Notes under the pieces: model-generated
The model's database searches: none
What the model was told of the DNA's origin: nothing
Seen by the model: only the letters and a program-made list of their open reading frames with translations
Source of the DNA: an uncultured Gemmatimonadota bacterium
GTDB taxonomy: Bacteria; Gemmatimonadota; Gemmatimonadetes; Gemmatimonadales; GWC2-71-9
DNA: 64,000 bases
Reading direction: 5' to 3'
Assembly: GCA_946887295.1 (NCBI GenBank)
Contig: CAMPKP010000001.1
Location: forward strand, 1-64,000
Position numbers and translations under genes: made by a program
Shown: piece by piece, positions 33,860 to 41,554 of the stretch
Layout of the letters: each line of letters begins with the position of its first letter
How positions within the stretch are numbered: position 1 is the first letter of the stretch

Positions 33860-34327
33860 TCAGTCGAGGGGTCGGATGAGGCGAACGTGCAGCTTGTTGA
33901 TGTAGCGGGTGTGGCCGTCGGTCCAGAGCGCGAAGAACCCGCCGGGACCGTTGATGTAATCCAGGGTTCGCCGCCGGCCCGGCGGCAGCTCCAGAGTCGC
34001 ATGCCCCCGGTACTCGGTCCCTCCGGGGAGGACCACCTCCAGCTCCACCTGCTTGGCTGCGGTGACGCGGTCGGGATCAGGCGGCGGCACGTCCTCCGGG
34101 CAGGTGATCTCCAGCACCTGGGCCTTGGGCACCAGCGCGACACCCCCCTCGGGGAGGGTGAGGGCGAAGAACGCGTCGGGCCGGTTGAGCATCTCGAGGG
34201 GAGTCTCGGATCCCCCGGGCTGCGGGTAGGCCGGCCGGGTGAGGAGATGGAGGTCGCCGTCGAGCACGATGCCTTCGGCCAGCGCGACCCGCGCGGCCAG
34301 CCGGTTGGTCGATCCCCAGTCGCTCAT
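33860..34327 (-). CDS. Conserved hypothetical protein with two beta-rich repeats
   Basis: A 155-residue protein that I do not recognise. It seems to be two copies of a 50-60-residue unit: TPLEMLNRPDAFFALTLPEG...VPKAQVLEI and RTLDYINGPGGFFALWTDGH...INKLHVRLI. Each unit has FFAL in the middle and a hydrophobic end. No signal peptide or membrane segment. It is 7 bp upstream of the PilT-like gene, so a pilus-related role is possible. I chose the ATG at 34327; an upstream ATG at 34408 would read through the promoter region. Confidence 0.7.
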   Translation of the reverse strand: MSDWGSTNRLAARVALAEGIVLDGDLHLLTRPAYPQPGGSETPLEMLNRPDAFFALTLPEGGVALVPKAQVLEITCPEDVPPPDPDRVTAAKQVELEVVLPGGTEYRGHATLELPPGRRRTLDYINGPGGFFALWTDGHTRYINKLHVRLIRPLD

Positions 34328-34388
34328 CGTCTTTTCCGGAGCATAGGGGCGGAAAGTGAATGAACGAGGGAAGCGCGGCAAGTGGCGG

Positions 34389-35285
34389 TCAGCCCCGAAT
34401 CTCGACACCGGCCCGCGATTCGGTCAGGCGGATCGCCTCGAGATAGTCGGCCGACTCGCCCAGCGCGGCCCGGGCCTGCCCCAGGAGCTCGCCGGCCAGG
34501 TCCAGGACCGGCCCCTCGACGCCGGTCTCGCGCAGCAGCTCGCGGGCGATCCCCACGTCCTTCTCGAGAAGGGCGAGCCGGAACGTGCGGGGCCAGGTGC
34601 CGGTGAGCACCCGCTCCGGTACCAGCGTCTCGCTGACGAACGACCGGCCGCTGGAGACGTTGAGCACGTCGAGCGCGGTCCGGGCCGGGACGCCGGCTTT
34701 GACCAGCGACGCCAGCCCCTCGCCGACCGCGAGGATGTTCACCGCGAGCAGAGCGTTGTTCACCGCCTTGACGGCGTCCCCGGCACCGACGGCCCCGACG
34801 TGCACGATCCGGCTTCCCATGGCCCCGAGCACCGGGCGGGCCCGCTCGAAGGTGTCCTGGTCGGCTCCGACCATGATCGTGAGGGTGCCGGCCTCGGCGC
34901 CGTTGGTACCGCCGCTCACCGGCGCGTCGGCAAAGGCGACGCCGCGCTCCGCGAGGCGGGCGGCGATCCGGCGTGAGGTGGCCGGATCTCCCGAGGTGCA
35001 GTCGAGCAGGAGGGCGCCGCGCGAGAGCCCCGCCAGAAGCCCGTCCGGGCCGTCGAGGATCGCCTCCACCTCCCGCGAGCTCGGCAGACAGGTGACGAGG
35101 ACCCGCGCTCCCCGGGCAGCTTCGGCCGGAGTGGCCGCGGGGCGCGCGCCGTGGCCTCGGGCGAACTCCTCGGCTCGGGGGCGGCTGCGGTTCCACACCG
35201 TGAGGGGACCGCGGCGAGCCAGGCGCGCGGCCATGGGGGCCCCCATGGCGCCGAGCCCGAGGAAGGCGGCCGGCTGGTCGCTCAC
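34389..35285 (-). CDS. NAD(P)-dependent beta-hydroxyacid dehydrogenase (3-hydroxyisobutyrate dehydrogenase family)
   Basis: A 298-residue enzyme of standard family length. The N-terminal Rossmann motif is FLGLGAMGAPMAARLARRG. The substrate signature DAPVSGGTNGAEAGTLTIMVG follows, and the catalytic Lys is in GDAVKAVNNALLAVN. Members oxidise 3-hydroxyisobutyrate, tartronate semialdehyde, glyoxylate or succinic semialdehyde; the substrate is not decidable here. The GTG at 35285 overlaps the ferritin stop (GTGA). Confidence 0.88.
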   Translation of the reverse strand: MSDQPAAFLGLGAMGAPMAARLARRGPLTVWNRSRPRAEEFARGHGARPAATPAEAARGARVLVTCLPSSREVEAILDGPDGLLAGLSRGALLLDCTSGDPATSRRIAARLAERGVAFADAPVSGGTNGAEAGTLTIMVGADQDTFERARPVLGAMGSRIVHVGAVGAGDAVKAVNNALLAVNILAVGEGLASLVKAGVPARTALDVLNVSSGRSFVSETLVPERVLTGTWPRTFRLALLEKDVGIARELLRETGVEGPVLDLAGELLGQARAALGESADYLEAIRLTESRAGVEIRG

Positions 35286-35803
35286 GCCGGGTCCGCCGAG
35301 ACCTCGACTCCCCCGCTCTTCCGCTGGCCCAGCTCGCGGTCCAGCATCAGAAGCCCCGGCCGGTCCTCGCCCACCATGCGGAACTGCTCGGCCAGAAGCC
35401 CGCTGGTCTTCTCCTCCTCCACCTGTTCCTTCACGAACCAGTCGAGAAACACCGTGCTGGCGAAGTCCCGCTCGTCCACCGCGAGCCCGTAGACCTTGTT
35501 GATGCTGGCGGTGACCTGCTGCTCGTGCTTGTGGGCCTGCTCGAAGACGTCGCGCGGCGAGGCGAAATCGGCCGGCGGCCCGGCCAGATCCTTCAACTCC
35601 ACTTTGCCCCCCCGGTCCAGCACGTGATCGAAGATCTTCATCCCGTGCTTGGTCTCTTCCTGGGCCTGCGCCCGCATCCACCGGGCGAGGCCGGGCAGAT
35701 TCGCCCGATCGCAGTACGCCGACATTGAGAGGTACAGGTAGGAGGAGTAGAATTCGTGCTTCATCTGCTCGTTCAGAGCATCCTGCATCGTCTTGCTCAT
35801 CAT
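35282..35803 (-). CDS. ftnA: Non-heme ferritin
   Basis: A 173-residue bacterial ferritin, normal length. The diiron ferroxidase ligands are visible: Glu in NEQMKHEFYSSYLYL, then ExxH in QAQEETKHGMKIFDHV, and a later Glu/Gln pair in VKEQVEEEKTSGLLAEQFRM. It stores iron in a 24-mer shell. Start ATG at 35803 (or 35800). It is divergent from dinB with only 38 bp between the starts. Confidence 0.93.
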   Translation of the reverse strand: MMSKTMQDALNEQMKHEFYSSYLYLSMSAYCDRANLPGLARWMRAQAQEETKHGMKIFDHVLDRGGKVELKDLAGPPADFASPRDVFEQAHKHEQQVTASINKVYGLAVDERDFASTVFLDWFVKEQVEEEKTSGLLAEQFRMVGEDRPGLLMLDRELGQRKSGGVEVSADPA

Positions 35804-35841
35804 CGACTGGAGCTCCGGTCCGTGGGTGCGTCGAAGATAGC

Positions 35842-37032
35842 ATGAGCGCACGCATTCTCCACGTCGATCTCGACGCGTTTTTCGTCGAGGTCTGCCGGCA
35901 GCGACACCCCGAGCTCCGCGCCGTCGAGCTGCTCGTGGTGGGCGGGCGTCGCGACCAGCGCGGCGTGGTCCAGTCGGCGTCCTACGCCGCCCGCCGCTAC
36001 GGCATCCACGCGGGCATGCCGATCGCCCAGGCGGTCCGGCTCTGTCCCGCGGCCACCTTCTTCCAGGGCTCGTTCGTCCACTACCGGGATGCGTCGCGGG
36101 CGGTGCGGTCGGTGCTCCAGCGCTTCTCGCCCACCGTCGTCATGGCGTCGCTCGACGAGGCCTATCTCGATTTCGGCGGCACCGACCGGCTCTTTCCGGT
36201 CTCGCTCCTGCCCATGGCGGAGCAGATCCGCGACGAGGTGCGGGCCGAGACCGGCCTGGACTGCAGCATCGGCATCGGGCCGAACCGCATGATCGCCAAG
36301 CTCGCCTCCGACCGCGCGAAGCCGCGCGGGCTCATGGAGGTGAGGGCCGGCTGGGAGGAGGGATTCCTGGCCGGCCTCCCCTTGTCCGCGCTTCCCGGGG
36401 TCGGACCCAAGACGGCCGCGCGCTGGACCGAGCTGGGGCTGGTGGACGTCCATCAGGTGCAGGCCATGGATGAGGCCGGCCTGGCGCGGCTGGTGGGTGG
36501 GGACGCGCGCGGGCTCAAGCGGCGCGCGCACGGCCACGGCGGCGCCACGCTCCGCGCCGAGCGGCTGCCACGGTCGGTGAGCCGCGAGACCACCCTCTCA
36601 CGCGATCTCCGGGACCCGGAAGAGCTGGAAGCCATTCTGGCGCTCCTCACCGCGCGGGTGGCCGGGCAGCTCCGCGAGGAACAGCTGGTCGGGCGCACCG
36701 TGACGCTCAAGCTGCGGCACGACGACTTCCGCACCGTCACCCGCCGCCGCACCCTCGAGACCGCGACCGATCTCGACGCGGAGCTCTACGATGCGGCGCG
36801 GACGCTCTTCCGCGAGGCGTTCGAGGACGTACGCGGCCGTGACCGCGGGGTCCGGTTGATCGGCGTGGCCGCCACCAATCTCGGCGTCGCGGCGGAGGCC
36901 GACCTCTTCGAGCCGCCGGAGCGCCAGCGGCTCAAGGACCTCTCGGTGGCGGTGGACAAGGTGCGGGGGAAGTACGGCTTCGGCGCGGTGACGCCGGGGT
37001 CGGTGCTGCGAGCCCGGAAGCGCGACCGATGA
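35842..37032 (+). CDS. dinB: DNA polymerase IV (Y-family translesion polymerase)
   Basis: A 396-residue DinB. Motifs: ILHVDLDAFFVEV with the first catalytic Asp, the VVQSASYAARRYGIHAGMP finger region, SLDEAYLD with the second catalytic acidic pair, SIGIGPNRMIAKLASDRAKP, and a helix-hairpin-helix LPGVGPKTAARWTELG. A little-finger domain follows. One residue differs from the usual VEQ after the first motif (VEV). The sequence ends without an obvious beta-clamp motif at the very C-terminus. Confidence 0.95.
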   Translation: MSARILHVDLDAFFVEVCRQRHPELRAVELLVVGGRRDQRGVVQSASYAARRYGIHAGMPIAQAVRLCPAATFFQGSFVHYRDASRAVRSVLQRFSPTVVMASLDEAYLDFGGTDRLFPVSLLPMAEQIRDEVRAETGLDCSIGIGPNRMIAKLASDRAKPRGLMEVRAGWEEGFLAGLPLSALPGVGPKTAARWTELGLVDVHQVQAMDEAGLARLVGGDARGLKRRAHGHGGATLRAERLPRSVSRETTLSRDLRDPEELEAILALLTARVAGQLREEQLVGRTVTLKLRHDDFRTVTRRRTLETATDLDAELYDAARTLFREAFEDVRGRDRGVRLIGVAATNLGVAAEADLFEPPERQRLKDLSVAVDKVRGKYGFGAVTPGSVLRARKRDR

Positions 37033-37039
37033 GGACCGG

Positions 37040-37639
37040 TCAGCGCGGCCGGAGATCCTTGTCCTCGAACCGGAGTCCCACCGTGCCGTCCCGGCTCTTC
37101 ACCTGCGGACCGAGGTCGCGAAAGGCGGCCTCGCGTCCGGAGGGCGAGCGTGCCCGCACCGTGCTGTTCTGGTAGAGCCGGTAGTAGCCCAGGAAGACAC
37201 GGTTGGCGCCGGGGCGGACGGCGCACTCGCAGTCGCGGGCGCCCGAGAGCCCGGCGTTCACGGTCACCCGCAGCAGATCGCCGCTGGCATTGGTGACGAG
37301 CGGCGCGAAGTAGTCGGCGTCCCCCTGGCGGACCCAGGCGCTGTCGGCCATCGTGCCGCGGCCGCGTGGCACGATGGCTCCCCGGATCTCCTCGCCCATC
37401 GGCCGGCGGTCGGCCGAGAGCGGCCGTACCAGCTCCCACTCGGCTACCGAGGCACTTCGGGGCACCGCCAGCTCCACCGACTCTCCGGGCGGCACGGTGC
37501 GGGCCGGCTGGCCGGCGAGGACCAGCCTCACGGGAGCGGCGAGTCGGTTGGTGAAGCGCAGGCGGGGACGGTCCAGCATCGTGCACGCCGACGCGGCGGC
37601 GAGCGCGAGGAGCAGCGCGGCGACCGGCGCCGGGCGCAC
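37040..37639 (-). CDS. Lipoprotein paralogous to the outer domain of the adjacent kinase
   Basis: A 199-residue protein with a signal and lipobox (AAASAC), starting GTG at 37639. The mature part is a beta-rich domain. It has FAPLVTNASGDLLRVTVN and DCECAVRPGANRVFLGYY; the kinase next door has LAPMVVNRSGRPLRVAVV and DCECRIADGDSLRLGYY in the same order and spacing. The gene begins 3 bp after the kinase stop, so the two are almost certainly co-expressed. Function unknown. Confidence 0.75.
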   Translation of the reverse strand: MRPAPVAALLLALAAASACTMLDRPRLRFTNRLAAPVRLVLAGQPARTVPPGESVELAVPRSASVAEWELVRPLSADRRPMGEEIRGAIVPRGRGTMADSAWVRQGDADYFAPLVTNASGDLLRVTVNAGLSGARDCECAVRPGANRVFLGYYRLYQNSTVRARSPSGREAAFRDLGPQVKSRDGTVGLRFEDKDLRPR

Positions 37640-37642
37640 CGC

Positions 37643-39472
37643 TCAGCGCACCGGGAGGAAGGCTTCGAGCGGGTTGCGCCGCCCGGAATCCTGCGCTCTG
37701 GCGGGCTGCCGCCGGGGCGTCGCGGCACGCGGCGGATGCAGGTCGGCGGCGCGCACCCGAATGACCACCGCTCCGCTGGCCGAGTCCCGCCGGCCGGCGA
37801 AACGGGTGATCCTGGCGGTCGAGCCGGCGGCGTCGGTTACGCGCAGCGCGGTCCCATCCGTGTATGGGTAGTAGCCCAGGCGCAGCGAATCACCATCGGC
37901 GATCCGGCACTCGCAGTCCAGGCTGTCGTCCTCGCCCACCACGGCAACGCGCAGCGGACGCCCCGAACGGTTCACCACCATCGGCGCCAGTCGCGACTCG
38001 CCTCCCGCCCCGGCGTCGACCACTCTCCTCAGCTCACCCTCGACCCGGTCGGCCACGATGGCACCCTCCACGATCCCACCGAGGACGCGGTCCCCCGTGG
38101 ACGGCTGCACCATGGCCCAGTGCGCCTCCAGCGCCTCGTGGGCGCTCAGTGGGATGCGGCCGCTGTCGTCGGGCGGAACCATGAGACTGGTGTCGCCCAC
38201 CGTGAGGGCGATCGGCTCGGTGAGGCGGTTCTCGACCACGAGTGCGGCGGTCTGCCCGGCCGCATCTTCCGCCGAGGTCCCGGGCTCATCGGCTCGATAA
38301 CCCGCCGGCTGCTGCCTGCCGGGGGCGGAGACGGCCACCACGACGGCGGCAAGCGCGGCGGCCACCAGACCGGCCAGCAGTCCCCGCCCTGATCGATCGC
38401 GGCCGGCCGGCATCGCCTCCGTGGGAGTCTCGTCGGCGCGCGGGAGCAGGGTGACCGGGTCGATCGCGGCCGACCGGGCCTCGGCCCTCGCGGCGCGGAT
38501 CGCCTCCAGCATCGCTCGAGCGCTCGGGAACCGGTCGTCCGGATGCTTGGCCATGCAGCGGAGCACGATGCCGGAGATCCAGGGTGGAATCCCGCCGCGG
38601 AAGAGATTGGCCGAAGGCACCGGCTCGCTGATGTGCCGCTCCACGATCTGCTGGGAATCGGTTCCCTCGAAGGGTGGCGCCCCGGTGAGCAGCTGGAAGA
38701 GCACCGCGCCCATTCCGTAGAGATCGCTCCTGGCGTCCACGCTCTGGCTGCCGAGGGCCTGCTCGGGACTCATGTAGAGCGGGGTACCGACGATGAAGCC
38801 GGCGTCGGTGAGGTGCGCGGGGCCGTCCAGGTACTTCACGATGCCGAAGTCCACGAGCAGCGGGCGGCCGGTCTCGGATTCGATGAGGATGTTGTCCGGC
38901 TTGACGTCCCGGTGCACCAGCCCGTGGTCATGGGCGTGCTGGAGCGCCTCCAGCACCGGCTCGACGATCTGAAGCGCCCGTTCCGTCGGCAGCGGCCCTT
39001 CGGTCCGGAGCAGATCGGCGACGGAGCGCCCCTCGAGGTAGGGCATGGCGTAGTACACCAGGCCCTCACCCTCGCCCACGAAATGAATTCGAACGGTATT
39101 GGGATGGTTGAGCCGCGCGATCGCACGGGCTTCCTGCTTGAAGCGGGAGATGGTCGCCGCGGTCCAGGGCAGATCGGAGCGCAGGACCTTCACCGCCAGG
39201 CGGCGCTGGAGATCGGTGTCCACCACCTCGTAGACCTCGGCGAAGCCGCCCCGGCCGAGCAGGCGCACCACCCGATACTGGCGGCCGAGCGCGCGGCCGA
39301 GGCGGTCGAGCGCGCCGCTGTCGGCGGGCCGGGGGTCGAGCGCCGAGAGCTCCACGCCGAAGAGCGCGAGGCTCCCGGGCCCGCAGCGCGGACAGTGGGA
39401 GCTGCCGTCGCGCAGGACGGCATGGCAGGATGAGCAGACGAGTACCGTCAGAGCGCCTCCGGAGTGTTCCAC
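37643..39472 (-). CDS. Membrane Ser/Thr protein kinase with N-terminal zinc ribbon
   Basis: A 609-residue Hanks-type kinase. Cys13, Cys16, Cys27 and Cys30 form a zinc ribbon. The kinase domain (about 66-328) has the Gly loop GRGGFAEV (73-80), Lys95, HRD at 187-189, DFG at 208-210 and GTPLYMSPEQA. A single transmembrane helix lies at 364-383, and then about 225 extracytoplasmic residues related to the neighbouring lipoprotein. The annotated start is a GTG at 39472 without a ribosome-binding site. A CTG at 39448 with GGAGG 4 nt upstream is an attractive alternative. Likely a sensor kinase; signal and targets unknown. Confidence 0.9.
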   Translation of the reverse strand: MEHSGGALTVLVCSSCHAVLRDGSSHCPRCGPGSLALFGVELSALDPRPADSGALDRLGRALGRQYRVVRLLGRGGFAEVYEVVDTDLQRRLAVKVLRSDLPWTAATISRFKQEARAIARLNHPNTVRIHFVGEGEGLVYYAMPYLEGRSVADLLRTEGPLPTERALQIVEPVLEALQHAHDHGLVHRDVKPDNILIESETGRPLLVDFGIVKYLDGPAHLTDAGFIVGTPLYMSPEQALGSQSVDARSDLYGMGAVLFQLLTGAPPFEGTDSQQIVERHISEPVPSANLFRGGIPPWISGIVLRCMAKHPDDRFPSARAMLEAIRAARAEARSAAIDPVTLLPRADETPTEAMPAGRDRSGRGLLAGLVAAALAAVVVAVSAPGRQQPAGYRADEPGTSAEDAAGQTAALVVENRLTEPIALTVGDTSLMVPPDDSGRIPLSAHEALEAHWAMVQPSTGDRVLGGIVEGAIVADRVEGELRRVVDAGAGGESRLAPMVVNRSGRPLRVAVVGEDDSLDCECRIADGDSLRLGYYPYTDGTALRVTDAAGSTARITRFAGRRDSASGAVVIRVRAADLHPPRAATPRRQPARAQDSGRRNPLEAFLPVR

Positions 39473-39699
39473 CCGCGGGCCCAGTGAAGCTTAACCCGAT
39501 CCTGTCAGGGCCGTATGGGGCCCGGCGCCGGCCTGGCGGACCAGGCGTCCCGCCCGCGGACCGGCCGGCACTGGGCCGGAGTCCGAGCTGATGATCCTGA
39601 CTTGATGCACCAATCGCGCAATCCGCAAGGCATGGAAGCCGGTTCGGCCGAAAAACGGAAGTAGTGACCGCGAAATCGTGCAAAAGTTGCAGAATTATC
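39473..39699. other. Intergenic region between kinase and glnA leader
   Basis: Part of a roughly 500-bp gap. No gene seen here. It is less GC-rich from about 39590 to 39720 and should hold the kinase promoter; a TAAGCT at about 39492-39497 on the minus strand is a possible -10, but no matching -35 is clear. Confidence 0.4.
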
Positions 39700-39728
39700 T
39701 TGACAGAGTCGGTTCCGGGCGATATCGT
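39700..39728 (+). promoter_or_regulatory. Strong promoter of the glnA leader
   Basis: TTGACA (39700-39705), 17-nt spacer, TATCGT (39723-39728). Predicted transcription start near 39735, about 236 nt before glnA. Confidence 0.7.
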
Positions 39729-39762
39729 CCCCCAGCCACTCGAACTTCTCACGAGGCACCGC

Positions 39763-39846
39763 ATGCGCCGCTGGCCCCAGTCCATCGCACTCGTCCGCCG
39801 AAACCGTCGGCGCGGTCCCCGGCGAGCCCCCGGGCTCCCGGCGTGA
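39763..39846 (+). CDS. 27-residue Arg-rich leader peptide upstream of glnA
   Basis: A short ORF starting ATG with GAGG 6 nt upstream, and ending TGA at 39844-39846. The peptide starts [10 protein letters not shown] and has nine Arg in 27 residues and one Trp. It lies between a strong promoter and an intrinsic terminator, so it is either a leader peptide for transcription control of glnA or a small basic protein with its own transcription unit. It is not obviously rich in Gln or Glu codons. Confidence 0.5.
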   Translation: MRRWPQSIALVRRNRRRGPRRAPGLPA

Positions 39847-39865
39847 GCGGACCCCCGCTCGGCCG

Positions 39866-39906
39866 GACGCCCCCGAGCTCGCCCCCGGCGGCTCGGGGGC
39901 GTCTTT
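39866..39906 (+). terminator. Intrinsic terminator or attenuator upstream of glnA
   Basis: GACGCCCCCGAGC (39866-39878) and its exact complement (39891-39903) around a 12-nt loop, followed by TTT. It lies 65 bp before glnA and 20 bp after the leader ORF. Smaller hairpins precede it (GAGCGG-ACCC-CCGCTC at 39845-39860). Confidence 0.75.
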
Positions 39907-39970
39907 CGTCCCGGGCCCGAGCAACCCGACACCGGTCCCGCATCCACCCTTCACCCCGCACGAGGCGTAC

Positions 39971-41434
39971 ATGGCCACCAGCGTCAAGACCACGACGTTC
40001 ACCCGGACCTCCAAGACAGGAGAGGTGCGCCGGGTCCTGGATCTCGTCCGCGACCGGAAGCTCCAGGTCGTGGACGTCAAGTTCTGCGACCTGCCCGGCA
40101 CCTGGCAGCACTTCTCGATTCCGGCGAGCGCGCTGGACGAGGACGTGTTCCGCGAGGGGCTGGGGTTCGACGGCTCGTCGGTCCGCGGCTTCCAGGCGAT
40201 CAACGAGAGCGACATGCTCCTCCTGCCCGACCCCGCCAGCGCGTTCGTGGATCCGGTGCTCGAGGTGCCCACGCTCTCGCTCACCTGCGACATCTACGAC
40301 CCGATCACGCTGGAGCCCTACTCCCGGGACCCGCGGTTCATCGCGTTCAAGGCCGAGGAGTACCTGAAGACCACCGGCATCGCGACCACATCGTGCTGGG
40401 GACCGGAGGCGGAGTTCTTCATCTTCAACTCGGTGCGGTTCGACCAGAACGCGCACGAGGGCTACTACCACATCGACTCGGAGGAAGGGGTCTGGAACTC
40501 GGGCCGCAACGGGACCCCGAACATGGGTCACCGTCCCAGGCACAAGGAGGGCTACTTCCCGGTGCCCCCGGTGGACCGGCTGCAGGACGTGCGCTCGAAG
40601 ATCATGCTCGCGCTGATCGAGGCGGGCATTCCGGTCGAGGTGCAGCACCACGAGGTGGCGACGGCGGGACAGGCGGAGATCGATATCCGCTTCGGCCCGC
40701 TGGTGCAGACCGCCGACCGCATGATGACCTACAAGTACATCGTGAAGAACGTCTGCCACCGGCTCGGCTACACGGCGACCTTCATGCCCAAGCCGCTCTT
40801 CGGCGACAACGGCTCGGGGATGCACTGCCACCAGTCGCTGTGGAACGGCAACACGCCCCTCTTCTTCGACGAGAGCGGCTACGCCTCGCTGTCCGAGCTC
40901 GCCAGGCACTACATCGGAGGGCTCATCACCCACGCCCCCGCCCTGCTCGCGCTCTGCGCGCCGACCACCAACAGCTACCGGCGCCTGGTGCCCGGGTTCG
41001 AGGCACCGGTCAACCTGATGTACTCGGCCCGGAACCGCTCGGCGATCTGCCGGATCCCGATGTACTCCAACTCCCCCAAGGCGAAGCGGGTGGAGTTCAG
41101 GGCGCCGGACCCGACGGCCAACCCGTATCTCGCGTTCGCGGCGATGCTGATGGCCGGCCTCGACGGCGTGCGGCGCAAGATCGAGCCGCCCGCGCCCATC
41201 GACGAGGACCTCTACGAGCTGCACGACGATCGCAAGGCGAGCATCAGGACGGTGCCCGGATCGCTCGCCGAGGCGCTCACCGCCCTGGAGAACGACCAGG
41301 CGTTCCTGCTCGAGGGCGACGTGTTCACGCCGGACGTGCTGGAGACCTGGATCTCGATGAAGCGGGAAAAGGACGTCGCGCCGGTGAGCCTGCGGCCGCA
41401 TCCCTACGAGTTCGTCCTCTATTACGACGCCTGA
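39971..41434 (+). CDS. glnA: Type I glutamine synthetase
   Basis: A 487-residue GlnA that makes glutamine from glutamate, ammonia and ATP in a dodecamer. Motifs: [58 protein letters not shown], and [16 protein letters not shown]. Tyr415 in the segment EDLYELH occupies the adenylylation position of GSI-beta enzymes (NLYDLP in Escherichia coli), so control by GlnE is possible. Preceded by a leader ORF and a terminator, which suggests attenuation control. Confidence 0.97.
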   Translation: MATSVKTTTFTRTSKTGEVRRVLDLVRDRKLQVVDVKFCDLPGTWQHFSIPASALDEDVFREGLGFDGSSVRGFQAINESDMLLLPDPASAFVDPVLEVPTLSLTCDIYDPITLEPYSRDPRFIAFKAEEYLKTTGIATTSCWGPEAEFFIFNSVRFDQNAHEGYYHIDSEEGVWNSGRNGTPNMGHRPRHKEGYFPVPPVDRLQDVRSKIMLALIEAGIPVEVQHHEVATAGQAEIDIRFGPLVQTADRMMTYKYIVKNVCHRLGYTATFMPKPLFGDNGSGMHCHQSLWNGNTPLFFDESGYASLSELARHYIGGLITHAPALLALCAPTTNSYRRLVPGFEAPVNLMYSARNRSAICRIPMYSNSPKAKRVEFRAPDPTANPYLAFAAMLMAGLDGVRRKIEPPAPIDEDLYELHDDRKASIRTVPGSLAEALTALENDQAFLLEGDVFTPDVLETWISMKREKDVAPVSLRPHPYEFVLYYDA

Positions 41435-41477
41435 CGCGGCCTGAAGCGCCAGGCCCGGCGCGCAGAGGCGACTACCT

Positions 41478-41523
41478 GTCACCCTGAGCAGGCGAAGGGG
41501 CCCCTTCGCCTGCTCAGGGTGAC
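41478..41523. repeat. 46-bp perfect palindrome (REP-like; also a terminator-like hairpin)
   Basis: GTCACCCTGAGCAGGCGAAG continues into GGG and is followed directly by its exact complement: two 23-bp arms with no spacer (41478-41500, 41501-41523). The sequence resembles the widespread GTCAYYCTGAGC...GAAG palindromic repeats found between genes in many bacteria. It lies between glnA and ilvD and overlaps the ilvD -35 region by 5 bp. Confidence 0.9.
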
Positions 41524-41548
41524 AACCTTCGCCGGTCAACCCTAGATT
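41519..41548 (+). promoter_or_regulatory. Putative leaderless promoter of ilvD
   Basis: GTGACA (41519-41524), 18-nt spacer, TAGATT (41543-41548), then six C and the ilvD ATG. There is no ribosome-binding site before the ATG, so transcription probably begins at or close to it. Confidence 0.5.
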
Positions 41549-41554
41549 CCCCCC

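Noticed and set aside
37643..39472. Polo-box, PASTA or WD repeats in the outer part of the kinase
   Set aside because: No PASTA-like or WD signature is visible; the region matches only the neighbouring lipoprotein.
39729..39906. Known glutamine riboswitch before glnA
   Set aside because: I could not match the conserved core of the glnA-type glutamine riboswitch; kept only as leader ORF plus terminator. A covariance-model search would settle it.
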